From Bacillota bacterium (GTDB taxonomy: Bacteria > Bacillota > Clostridia > Acetivibrionales > DSM-1351), in contig JAEWZA010000442.1 in NCBI GenBank assembly GCA_023395575.1, forward strand, positions 1-11,498: a stretch of 11,498 nt of DNA, written 5' to 3'. Below, in pieces: positions 4,926 through 11,498 of this stretch. Below the pieces are notes generated by a model. That model worked only from the letters and a program-made list of their open reading frames with translations, searched no databases and was not told the origin of the DNA. Both the position numbers and the translations under genes were made by a program. The stretch's first letter is position 1. The number at the start of each line of letters is the position of its first letter.

Positions 4926-6289
4926 TGCTGAATTTAACTAAAAAAGAGATTTCAGATAGAAGTGCACTTAGAGTAAACCCATGTAAAACCTGTCAGCCAG
5001 TTGGAGCAATATATGCAGCACTTGGAGTACATAATTGTATGCCTCATAGTCATGGATCACAAGGCTGCGTTTCATATCACAGAACTTTTTTGACAAGACA
5101 TTTTAAGGAGCCAGCAATTGCCTCCACAAGCTCATTTACAGAGGGTGCATCAGTATTTGGTGGAGGCAGTAATCTTAGAACAGGTGTAAAGAATGTTTTT
5201 GATATATATAATCCAGACATTATTGCTGTACACACTACTTGTCTTAGTGAAACCATCGGAGATGACTTAAATGCATATATTCAAGATATGGATATTCCTG
5301 AGGGTAAACTGGTAATACATGCAAATACACCTAGTTATGTAGGTTCACATATATCGGGTTTTTATAATATGATGGCAGGCTTTATAAATTATCTTTCTGA
5401 ATCGACAGGTAAAAGCAATGGTAAAACTGCAATCTTTCCTGGATATGTTAATCCCGGAGATATCAAAGAATTGAAAAAAATTGCAAACTATATGAAGGTT
5501 CCTTTTACAATGTTCCCTGATCAGAGCGGAGTAATGGATGTTCCGATGACAGGTGATTATTCAATGTATCCTAAGGGCGGTACTCGCATTCCTGAAATTG
5601 TTGGATTAGGAGATTCAAAAATGGTTTTAGCGTTGGGTGAGCTTACAAGTGAAGAACCTGCTAGCCTTTTAGAAAGAAAATGTAAGGTACCCTATACACT
5701 ACTTCCACTTCCTATTGGAATAGAAGCTACTGATAAGTTTGTTATGGAATTATCTCAACTGTCAAATGAAGAGGTTCCTTATGAACTAGAAGAGGAACGG
5801 GGACAATTAGTAGATATAATGCTTGATGCTCATGCTTACTTTTATAATAAAACAGTAGCAATATTCGGAGACCCTGATACTGTGCTTGGTTTAACTAGAA
5901 TGGTGCTTGAAATGGGTATGATTCCTAAGTACGTTTTAACAGGTACGCCAGGAGAAAATTTTGTAAGACTGGCAGATAAAATATTTGAACAGTATGGAGT
6001 TGAAGGCTGTACCGCAAAAGCAGCAGGAGACTTGTTTGAATTGCATCAATGGATTAAGAATGAAAAGGTTGATTTAATGATAGGAACATCTTATGGAAAA
6101 TCAATTGCAAGAGCTGAAGATATCCCTTTTGTTAGAGTAGGGTTCCCTATTCTTGATAGATACGCACATCCGTATTTTCCAATAGTAGGCTACAAAGGGG
6201 CTTTAAGATTAGTAGAGAAGATTTCAGAGGCATTAATGGACAGACAAGATAAGACATGTTCAGATGAAGATTTTGAATTGGTTATGTAG
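4925..6289 (+). CDS. nifK: Nitrogenase MoFe protein beta chain NifK
   Basis: NifK pairs with NifD and completes the P-cluster. At 454 residues it lacks the roughly 50-residue N-terminal extension of proteobacterial NifK, as in other clostridia. P-cluster ligand counterparts are C23 (CKTCQPVGA), C48 (HGSQGCVSY) and C106 (HTTCLSETIGDD). S137 (TPSYVGSH) corresponds to Azotobacter Ser188, which binds the oxidised P-cluster. Extra cysteines C20 and C38 are not expected ligands. GGAGGTGAGG (4911-4920) lies inside the nifD 3' end, and the start overlaps the nifD stop, which fits the 1:1 need for the two subunits. A terminator-like hairpin follows the gene. Confidence 0.98.
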   Translation: MLNLTKKEISDRSALRVNPCKTCQPVGAIYAALGVHNCMPHSHGSQGCVSYHRTFLTRHFKEPAIASTSSFTEGASVFGGGSNLRTGVKNVFDIYNPDIIAVHTTCLSETIGDDLNAYIQDMDIPEGKLVIHANTPSYVGSHISGFYNMMAGFINYLSESTGKSNGKTAIFPGYVNPGDIKELKKIANYMKVPFTMFPDQSGVMDVPMTGDYSMYPKGGTRIPEIVGLGDSKMVLALGELTSEEPASLLERKCKVPYTLLPLPIGIEATDKFVMELSQLSNEEVPYELEEERGQLVDIMLDAHAYFYNKTVAIFGDPDTVLGLTRMVLEMGMIPKYVLTGTPGENFVRLADKIFEQYGVEGCTAKAAGDLFELHQWIKNEKVDLMIGTSYGKSIARAEDIPFVRVGFPILDRYAHPYFPIVGYKGALRLVEKISEALMDRQDKTCSDEDFELVM

Positions 6290-6311
6290 GGTAATAGATT
6301 ATCAGCAATGG

Positions 6312-6350
6312 AGCTGTAGCACAGGAATTTCTGTGTTACAGCTTTATTGT
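6312..6350 (+). terminator. Terminator-like hairpin between nifK and nifE
   Basis: AGCTGTAGCACAG (6312-6324) pairs fully with CTGTGTTACAGCT (6331-6343), with one G-T pair, around the loop GAATTT. The tail TTATTGTT is T-rich but interrupted. It probably terminates part of the transcripts after nifHDK and lets the rest continue to nifE, lowering expression of the cofactor-assembly genes. It may also protect the 3' end of the structural mRNA. Confidence 0.68.
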
Positions 6351-6368
6351 TAAAGGGGGCTAAAGAAG

Positions 6369-7718
6369 ATGGGAGCAACAATTTTAGATGAAAGAAAGGC
6401 CTCTATTATAAATGGGGGAAGAGAAAAAAGCGGTAGTTCTGCTGCAAAAGGCATCAAATGTGATAGCGATAGCTTATCCGGTACGGTAAGTCAAAGAGCC
6501 TGTGTATATTGTGGAGCCAGAGTTGTGCTAAATCCCATTACAGATGCTTTCCATATTGTTCATGGCCCTATTGGATGTGCAAGCTATACTTGGGATATTC
6601 GTGGGAGTTTAACCAGTGGAAGTGATTTATACAGAAATAGCTTTTCAACAGATTTAAGTGACAAAGATATTGTTTTCGGCGGAGAAAAGAAGTTAGCAGC
6701 TGCAATTGAAGAGGTTATAGAAAAACATAAGCCTAAGTTAATATTTATATATTCTACTTGTATTGTAGGAGTTATAGGTGATGATGTAGATGCAGTTTGT
6801 AAACAGGCAGAGAAAAAACATGGTACCAGGGTTATTTCTGTAAAATCTCCTGGATTTTCAGGAAATAAATCATATGGCTATAAAATGGCTTGTAATGCAT
6901 TATTACAGCTTATAGAGCCTCATAAAAATCAAGCAAAAGTTAAAGGCGTCAACATCTTGGGAGATTTTAATCTTGCAGGTGAGATGTGGATAATAAAAAA
7001 TTATTTAAAGAAAATTGGAATTCCAGTAGTATCAACTATTACAGGGGATGCAAGCTATGAGACCTTGATTAAAGCACCGGCTGCACAATTAAATCTGGTG
7101 CAGTGTGCAGGTTCGATGACTTATCTGGCAAAGAAAATGGAAGAAGAAATGGACATTCCTTTTGTTAAGGTCAGTTTCTTTGGTGTAGAAGATACCTCAG
7201 CATCCTTGATACGTATAGCGGAGGCTATTGGTACTGAGGAAAGTATTGAAAAGGCTAAACAATTTACTAGTATTGAAACAAATAAACTGAAAAGTTTTTT
7301 AGATAAATATAGAAAGAATTTCGAAGGTAAAAAAGCTGCAATTTATGTTGGAGGAGGCTTTAAGGCTATTTCTCTAATTAGGCAGTTTAATGAAATGGGG
7401 ATTGAAACAGTAGTTGTAGGAACTCAAACAGGAAAAAAAGAAGATTACGAGTTAATTGCAAGCTTGGTTGGAGAAAATACGGTAATTTTAGATGACACAA
7501 ATCCGGCTGAGTTGGAAACTTTTATGAAGGCAAAGGGCGCGAACATATTGGTAGGAGGAGTTAAAGAGAGGCCTTTAGCATATAAGCTGGGAATAGCTTT
7601 TTGTGATCATAATCACGAAAGAAAGCATGCACTTGCAGGATATGATGGAGTAATAAACTTTACAAAGGAAATCAATCTCTCTTTAAACAGTCCTGTATGG
7701 GAGTATGTGAAAGCTTAA
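6369..7718 (+). CDS. nifE: FeMo-cofactor scaffold protein NifE
   Basis: NifE with NifN forms the NifEN scaffold, where the NifB product (L-cluster) gains molybdenum and homocitrate before transfer to apo-NifDK. The protein has 449 residues and is a NifD paralogue. Cysteines equivalent to P-cluster ligands are in ACVYCGARVV (C45, C48), HGPIGCASY (C70) and STCIVGVIGDD (C131). The cofactor-site cysteine is in LVQCAGSMTYLA. The FeMo-co histidine context of NifD is replaced by FCDHNHERKHALAGYDG, as in NifE. The first 40 residues are variable and polar. AAAGGGGG ends at 6359, 9 nt before ATG. It is 79 nt downstream of nifK, past the hairpin, and 150 nt upstream of nifN-B. Confidence 0.96.
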   Translation: MGATILDERKASIINGGREKSGSSAAKGIKCDSDSLSGTVSQRACVYCGARVVLNPITDAFHIVHGPIGCASYTWDIRGSLTSGSDLYRNSFSTDLSDKDIVFGGEKKLAAAIEEVIEKHKPKLIFIYSTCIVGVIGDDVDAVCKQAEKKHGTRVISVKSPGFSGNKSYGYKMACNALLQLIEPHKNQAKVKGVNILGDFNLAGEMWIIKNYLKKIGIPVVSTITGDASYETLIKAPAAQLNLVQCAGSMTYLAKKMEEEMDIPFVKVSFFGVEDTSASLIRIAEAIGTEESIEKAKQFTSIETNKLKSFLDKYRKNFEGKKAAIYVGGGFKAISLIRQFNEMGIETVVVGTQTGKKEDYELIASLVGENTVILDDTNPAELETFMKAKGANILVGGVKERPLAYKLGIAFCDHNHERKHALAGYDGVINFTKEINLSLNSPVWEYVKA

Positions 7719-7868
7719 AAGTAATGACAAGTCGAATGTACAGGCATGCTGTAAACACTATGCATAGAATCTGGCAGTAATTATAAGTGATGGCAGACAA
7801 AAGCATAGGTAGGGTAATCCGATGATGGTTGCAGAAAATGTTTGTGCTCAGATTGGGGGGAGGTTAAC
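7719..7868. other. nifE to nifN-B spacer
   Basis: The 150-nt spacer shows one small hairpin (TACAG/CTGTA with loop GCATG, 7739-7753), without a T-tract, and the nifN-B ribosome binding site. No promoter with two good boxes was found. An 18-codon ATG frame at 7724-7780 has no ribosome binding site and is not called. Confidence 0.5.
7855..7863 (+). promoter_or_regulatory. Ribosome binding site fixing the nifN-B start
   Basis: GGGGGGAGG ends 5 nt before ATG 7869. The in-frame ATG at 7842 lies upstream of this site and has none of its own, so 7869 is chosen. Confidence 0.82.
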
Positions 7869-10556
7869 ATGAGTAAAAATTTAGTTAATTTAAGTGTAAA
7901 TCCCTGTAAGATGTGTATGCCGATGGGAATTGTAAGTGCTTTTTATGGTGTAAAAAATTGTATGTCAATACTTCATGGATCTCAGGGCTGCAGCACATAT
8001 ATCAGACGTCACATGGCAACACACTATAATGAACCTGTAGATATTGCTTCTTCATCCTTGACAGAGAATGGTACTGTTTTTGGTGGTGAGAACAATTTGA
8101 TAAAAGGCTTAGAAAATTTGATTGAATTGTATAAGCCAGAAGTCATTGGAATAGCGACTACTTGCCTTGCAGAGACAATTGGTGAGGATGTGCCAAGAAT
8201 ACTTAATAATTTTAATAAGCTCCATCCTGACAACACTGTGAAATTTATACCAGTAGTTTCTATGGGCTATTCAGAAACTCAGTATGAAGGATTTTTTATA
8301 GCATTGAGAGCTATTGTTGAGAATGTGGTAATGATGCCCGAGAAAAATAATAAGGTAAACATTATTACAGGAATGATATCTCCTGCAGACACACGATATT
8401 TAAAAGCTTTGCTGGATTCAATGAAGCTTGACTATATATTACTCCCTGATATTTCAGACAATTTGGATGGTCAGCATACAGATGTTTATAATAGATTGCC
8501 GGAGGGTGGAACAACCCTTGAAGATATTTCTTTAATGGGTGGAGCGAAGCTTACAATTGAGCTTTCAACCTTTACAAGTAAGCATAATTCTCCAGCACAG
8601 TATATATATGAGGTTTATGGAGTTCCTTTTGTTAGATGCAATTTACCAGTTGGACTACGTGATACCGATGCTTTAATAAACATACTGGAAAAGGCAGGTG
8701 GAGTAAAAACAGAGGAGTTAATTAAAAATCGTGGCCGGTATATGGATGCTATGATTGATTCGCACAAATATAATGCCGAGGGCAGAGCTATTATTTTTGG
8801 TGAACCTGATTTTGTATATTCAACAACCCGTTTGTGTGTTGAAAATGGCATTATGCCGGTTCTAGTAGCAACAGGAGCAAAGTGTAACAATTTAAGAGAT
8901 ATGCTGGAATCGGAAATACAATCTATTGCAGACTTTCTCTATTTAGATAAATTTGAAATCTTGGATAGTTGTGATTTTGATACAATTGAAAAATATGCAG
9001 TTGAACTAGAAGCCAATTTAATGATAGGTAGTTCAGATGGCAGAAGACTTGAAGAAAAGTTAAAGATTCCGCTTGTAAGGTGTGCGTTTCCAATACATGA
9101 TCAGGTTGGAGGACAACGCGTAAGAACACTGGGCTATGACGGTTCACTTGTATTACTGGATAGGTTGACAAATAATTTGTTAAGCCAAAAAGAACATAGC
9201 TTTAGAAGCAAAATGTATAACAATTATTATACAGAGGAAAAGCAGAGTGTTAATGGCGAGGCAAAGAAAAAAAATGATGAAAGGGATGTAGTGATTATGA
9301 ATAAAGTAGATAATAGAGCTGCTAATGAAAAAAAGACACAAACTCATCCTTGTTTTAATGGCTGTGGCAGTGAGTATGCGAGAATGCATCTGCCTATAGC
9401 ACCAAAGTGTAATATCCAATGCAATTATTGTGTCAGAAAGTATGACTGTCCTAATGAAAGCAGGCCAGGAGTTACTACAGAAGTTTTATCTCCAGAAGAA
9501 GCATGTGAAAAGTACAAGGTTGTGAAGGAAAAGCTACCTAAACTCAAGGTGGTTGGAATTGCAGGACCAGGAGACTCGTTAGCAGATTTTGAAAACACAA
9601 AGAAAACTTTGAGTTTAATAAGAAAAGAGGACCCATCGGTTACTTTTTGCTTATCGACAAATGGGCTTTTACTTCCTCTCTATGCAGATGAATTAGCAGA
9701 ACTAGGGGTATCACATGTTACAGTTACGATGAATGCAGTAAACACAACTATTGGAGCAAAAATATATAAGCATGTTGATTACATGGGGCATAGATACTTT
9801 GGCGAAGTTGGAGCTGCTATTCTCATGGCAAATCAGCTGGCAGGAATTAAAAGATTGACTTCACTGGGAGTTATATGCAAGGTAAATATTGTAATGCTAA
9901 AGGGAATTAATGAGTATCACATCCCTGTTGTTGTAGAAAAGGCAAAAGAGCTAGGCTGTGAAATTACAAATATTATGCAGTTAATTCCTGTGGCAGGAAG
10001 TGAATTTGAAAATATTCCATTAGTAAGTAATAGAGAAATAATGAGTATGAGAAAACGCTGTGAGTCTACTTTAAAACAAATGTATCATTGCCATCAATGT
10101 AGAGCTGACGCAATTGGAACACTGGACAACGACCAATCTATTGACTTCAGAGGATGCACTGCAAATAAAAGCAAAGGATTACAAGAACCAGCAGAAGGAA
10201 ATACCTTATTATTTGCAGTTTCTTCAAAAAGTGGGGTTTTGGTTGATCAGCATTTCGGTCACGCAAGTGACTTTTACATATATGAGTACAAGAATAAAAG
10301 CATACGTTTTAAAGAAAGGAGAAGTGTCACTAAGTACTGTGAAGGCTCCGAAGGCTGTGATGGAATGGGTGGCTCCAATAAGGAAGGTAAAATGGAGGCA
10401 ATTCTTGATACAGTAAAGGACTGCAATGGAGTTTTGGCAATGAGGATTGGTGAATCACCTAAACAAAAACTAAAGGAAAAGTCTATAGAGACCTTCACTA
10501 CTTATGACAGAATAGAGGAAGCTGTTAAACAGGCAGCTGAAAAACTTTTTGTTTAA
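7869..10556 (+). CDS. nifN-B: NifN-NifB fusion with C-terminal NifX-like domain
   Basis: One 895-residue protein joins scaffold subunit NifN to the radical-SAM NifB, which fuses two [4Fe-4S] clusters with a carbide into NifB-co. Residues about 1-440 are NifN (NifK paralogue), with C13, C16 (NPCKMCMP), C41 (HGSQGCSTY) and C99 (TTCLAETIG). Residues about 441-485 are a polar, lysine-rich linker. Residues about 490-765 are NifB: HPCFNGC (493-499), radical-SAM motif CNIQCNYC with C514, C518 and C521, AGPGD (565-569), and C741/C744 in HCHQCRADAIG. Residues about 778-895 form the NifX/NafY-like cofactor-binding domain, with VDQHFGHASDF. The fusion is characteristic of clostridia and could channel NifB-co to NifEN. 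The start at 7869 follows GGGGGGAGG; the in-frame ATG at 7842 is rejected. An internal ATG at 9297 in the linker could give free NifB. Confidence 0.96.
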   Translation: MSKNLVNLSVNPCKMCMPMGIVSAFYGVKNCMSILHGSQGCSTYIRRHMATHYNEPVDIASSSLTENGTVFGGENNLIKGLENLIELYKPEVIGIATTCLAETIGEDVPRILNNFNKLHPDNTVKFIPVVSMGYSETQYEGFFIALRAIVENVVMMPEKNNKVNIITGMISPADTRYLKALLDSMKLDYILLPDISDNLDGQHTDVYNRLPEGGTTLEDISLMGGAKLTIELSTFTSKHNSPAQYIYEVYGVPFVRCNLPVGLRDTDALINILEKAGGVKTEELIKNRGRYMDAMIDSHKYNAEGRAIIFGEPDFVYSTTRLCVENGIMPVLVATGAKCNNLRDMLESEIQSIADFLYLDKFEILDSCDFDTIEKYAVELEANLMIGSSDGRRLEEKLKIPLVRCAFPIHDQVGGQRVRTLGYDGSLVLLDRLTNNLLSQKEHSFRSKMYNNYYTEEKQSVNGEAKKKNDERDVVIMNKVDNRAANEKKTQTHPCFNGCGSEYARMHLPIAPKCNIQCNYCVRKYDCPNESRPGVTTEVLSPEEACEKYKVVKEKLPKLKVVGIAGPGDSLADFENTKKTLSLIRKEDPSVTFCLSTNGLLLPLYADELAELGVSHVTVTMNAVNTTIGAKIYKHVDYMGHRYFGEVGAAILMANQLAGIKRLTSLGVICKVNIVMLKGINEYHIPVVVEKAKELGCEITNIMQLIPVAGSEFENIPLVSNREIMSMRKRCESTLKQMYHCHQCRADAIGTLDNDQSIDFRGCTANKSKGLQEPAEGNTLLFAVSSKSGVLVDQHFGHASDFYIYEYKNKSIRFKERRSVTKYCEGSEGCDGMGGSNKEGKMEAILDTVKDCNGVLAMRIGESPKQKLKEKSIETFTTYDRIEEAVKQAAEKLFV

Positions 10557-10695
10557 GTAAATGTATGAATGTTTCTAGCAGACCCCAGAAAAATTCTTAT
10601 ATAGAATGGTGGTACTGTTTAGCCCACACTTATAGAAAGTGGATGATGTCGGTAGTAGACATAGGAAAAACTAAATTTAAAGGAGAGTTGAAATT

Positions 10696-11004
10696 ATGGT
10701 GAGTCCAAAATATCATGTATTTGTATGTACCAGTTGTAGAATAAACGGAACCCAAAAAGGTTTTTGTCATTCTAAGGGAAGCGTAGATTTAGTACAAAGA
10801 TTTATGGAAGAAATTGATGATAATGATTTGTCAGGTGAAGTTATGGTGACTAATACAGGTTGCTTTGGAATCTGTGACAAAGGTCCAGTTGTTGTTATTT
10901 ATCCTGAGGGCACTTGGTATGGAAATGTATCAGAGGATGATGTTGAGACTATAGTAGAAAGTCATTTGGTTGGAGGAGAAAAGGTAAAAGAGTTACTTAT
11001 CTGA
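10696..11004 (+). CDS. Thioredoxin-fold [2Fe-2S] ferredoxin, nif-associated
   Basis: The 102-residue protein closely resembles, from memory, the [2Fe-2S] ferredoxin of Clostridium pasteurianum, which has the same length and five cysteines. Here they are C11 and C14 (FVCTSCR), C24 (GFCHSKGS), and C56 and C60 (NTGCFGIC). In the C. pasteurianum protein C11, C24, C56 and C60 bind the cluster and C14 is a spare cysteine in a mobile loop. The family shares a fold with NuoE-type subunits and Azotobacter FeSII-like thioredoxin-fold ferredoxins, and the C. pasteurianum protein interacts with the MoFe protein. Its role in nitrogen fixation is not fully known; redox partner or protective protein are options. 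AAAGGAGAG precedes ATG by about 9 nt. It lies 139 nt after nifN-B and 65 nt before the nifV-like gene. The name fdxA is sometimes used, but I leave the symbol blank. Confidence 0.93.
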   Translation: MVSPKYHVFVCTSCRINGTQKGFCHSKGSVDLVQRFMEEIDDNDLSGEVMVTNTGCFGICDKGPVVVIYPEGTWYGNVSEDDVETIVESHLVGGEKVKELLI

Positions 11005-11069
11005 GTAATTTTAAGTACCGCACATTGCTTTACTATAAAATTTGTACCCAAATTGGGGGTGGGGTTAGA

Positions 11070-11498
11070 ATGATTAAAATTACAGATGTTACCCTATGTA
11101 CTCTGAACAATGAGGCTTATCAAAATGATAAGGTTATAGAGTTATACCAATTGCTGTGTAAGACAGGTGTAAATTTTATAGAAATCGATGTGCCTTTATT
11201 TGAAAGGCTTGAAGATAAAGTAGATAAAAGTATGACTGTTTTGAGAGTTCAGGATCCTACAGAAATAAAGTATTATCCTGGTTTTAAGAAATATATTTGT
11301 AGACATAGTGGATTTATTACACAATTGGATACTATTTCTGAAATTCAAATAAATGATGTTAGAGAAATTAACCTGATGAGCAAATTCTCTGAATATAGCA
11401 ATATTAGAATTGTTGGGCTGGATGATTTAATGCAGCATGATTATTTATCTGTTTTCGATAAAATAAATAAGTTGAAATTCGAAGTGCTTGAGCTATGT
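11070..11498 (+). CDS. NifV-omega-like homocitrate synthase homologue (5' part only)
   Basis: Only the first 143 codons are in the window; the frame stays open to the right edge. GGGGGTGGGG (11055-11064) precedes ATG by 5 nt. The start KITDVTLCTLNN followed by KVIELYQLLCKTGVNFIEIDVP aligns by eye with the HMGL/homocitrate synthase TIM barrel, whose hallmark is DTTLRDGEQ followed by a GVxxIEAGIP segment. Here the catalytic arginine and the metal-binding aspartate of the RDGEQ box are lost. Clostridia are known to split NifV into two genes, nifV-omega (C-terminal portion of NifV) followed by nifV-alpha. Position and degeneracy fit nifV-omega, with nifV-alpha expected just beyond the edge. Its job would be to support homocitrate formation for FeMo-co, possibly as the non-catalytic partner. 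Another HMGL-like protein cannot be excluded. Confidence 0.72.
   Translation, partial: MIKITDVTLCTLNNEAYQNDKVIELYQLLCKTGVNFIEIDVPLFERLEDKVDKSMTVLRVQDPTEIKYYPGFKKYICRHSGFITQLDTISEIQINDVREINLMSKFSEYSNIRIVGLDDLMQHDYLSVFDKINKLKFEVLELC

Noticed and set aside
7724..7780. 18-codon ATG frame between nifE and nifN-B
   Set aside because: No ribosome binding site, no recognisable sequence, and a length expected by chance.
7842..7868. Earlier in-frame start for nifN-B
   Set aside because: The nine extra codons contain the GGGGGGAGG site that serves ATG 7869, and no ribosome binding site precedes 7842.
10114..10416. 100-codon open frame overlapping the end of nifN-B in another frame
   Set aside because: It lies wholly inside the NifB/NifX coding region, which is clearly real, and it has no family resemblance or ribosome binding site.
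1..11498. tRNA, rRNA, CRISPR array, insertion sequence or phage genes
   Set aside because: No cloverleaf, direct-repeat array, transposase or integrase sequence was seen on either strand.

Overview
The window is the proximal part of a molybdenum nitrogenase (nif) gene cluster from an AT-rich, anaerobic clostridial Firmicute. Three things point there: low G+C with purine-rich, GGGGG-type ribosome binding sites; the gene order nifH-nifI1-nifI2-nifD-nifK-nifE-nifN-B-[2Fe-2S] ferredoxin-nifV-like; and Clostridium-type proteins (a NifD with a large internal insertion, a short NifK, a fused NifN-NifB, and a thioredoxin-fold ferredoxin very like that of Clostridium pasteurianum). A Ruminiclostridium/Clostridium-like source is my best inference.

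Layout. Positions 1-594 (minus strand) hold an AnfO-family gene that runs off the left edge. Positions 595-1581 are a long divergent intergenic region with no gene but much structure: an 83-nt imperfect hairpin, a minus-strand promoter and terminator, two plus-strand promoter/terminator modules that share a small hairpin motif, a long nested inverted repeat, and a sigma-A-like promoter candidate near nifH. All genes from nifH onward are on the plus strand. nifH (1582-2403) is followed by a 196-nt spacer packed with stem-loops, then nifI1, nifI2, nifD and nifK with very tight or overlapping junctions. A terminator-like hairpin separates nifK from nifE. Then come nifE, the nifN-B fusion, a [2Fe-2S] ferredoxin gene, and the first 143 codons of a homocitrate-synthase-like gene (nifV-omega candidate) cut by the right edge.

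How they work together. NifH (Fe protein) feeds electrons to the NifD2K2 MoFe protein. NifE and the NifN part of NifN-B form the scaffold on which the NifB radical-SAM core product is matured to FeMo-cofactor. NifV-type enzymes supply homocitrate. The [2Fe-2S] ferredoxin is probably a nitrogenase-associated redox partner. NifI1 and NifI2 are PII-like proteins that, in organisms studied, reversibly inhibit NifDK after an ammonium shift. All FeMo-co and P-cluster ligands I checked are present, so the system looks functional.

The enzymes are a known clostridial set. The least explained part is the regulatory DNA at 595-1581: three short promoter-to-terminator units, two of which share the sequence AGACGANGANGTCT overlapping the terminator stem. 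These could be attenuators controlled by an RNA-binding antiterminator, or small RNA genes.
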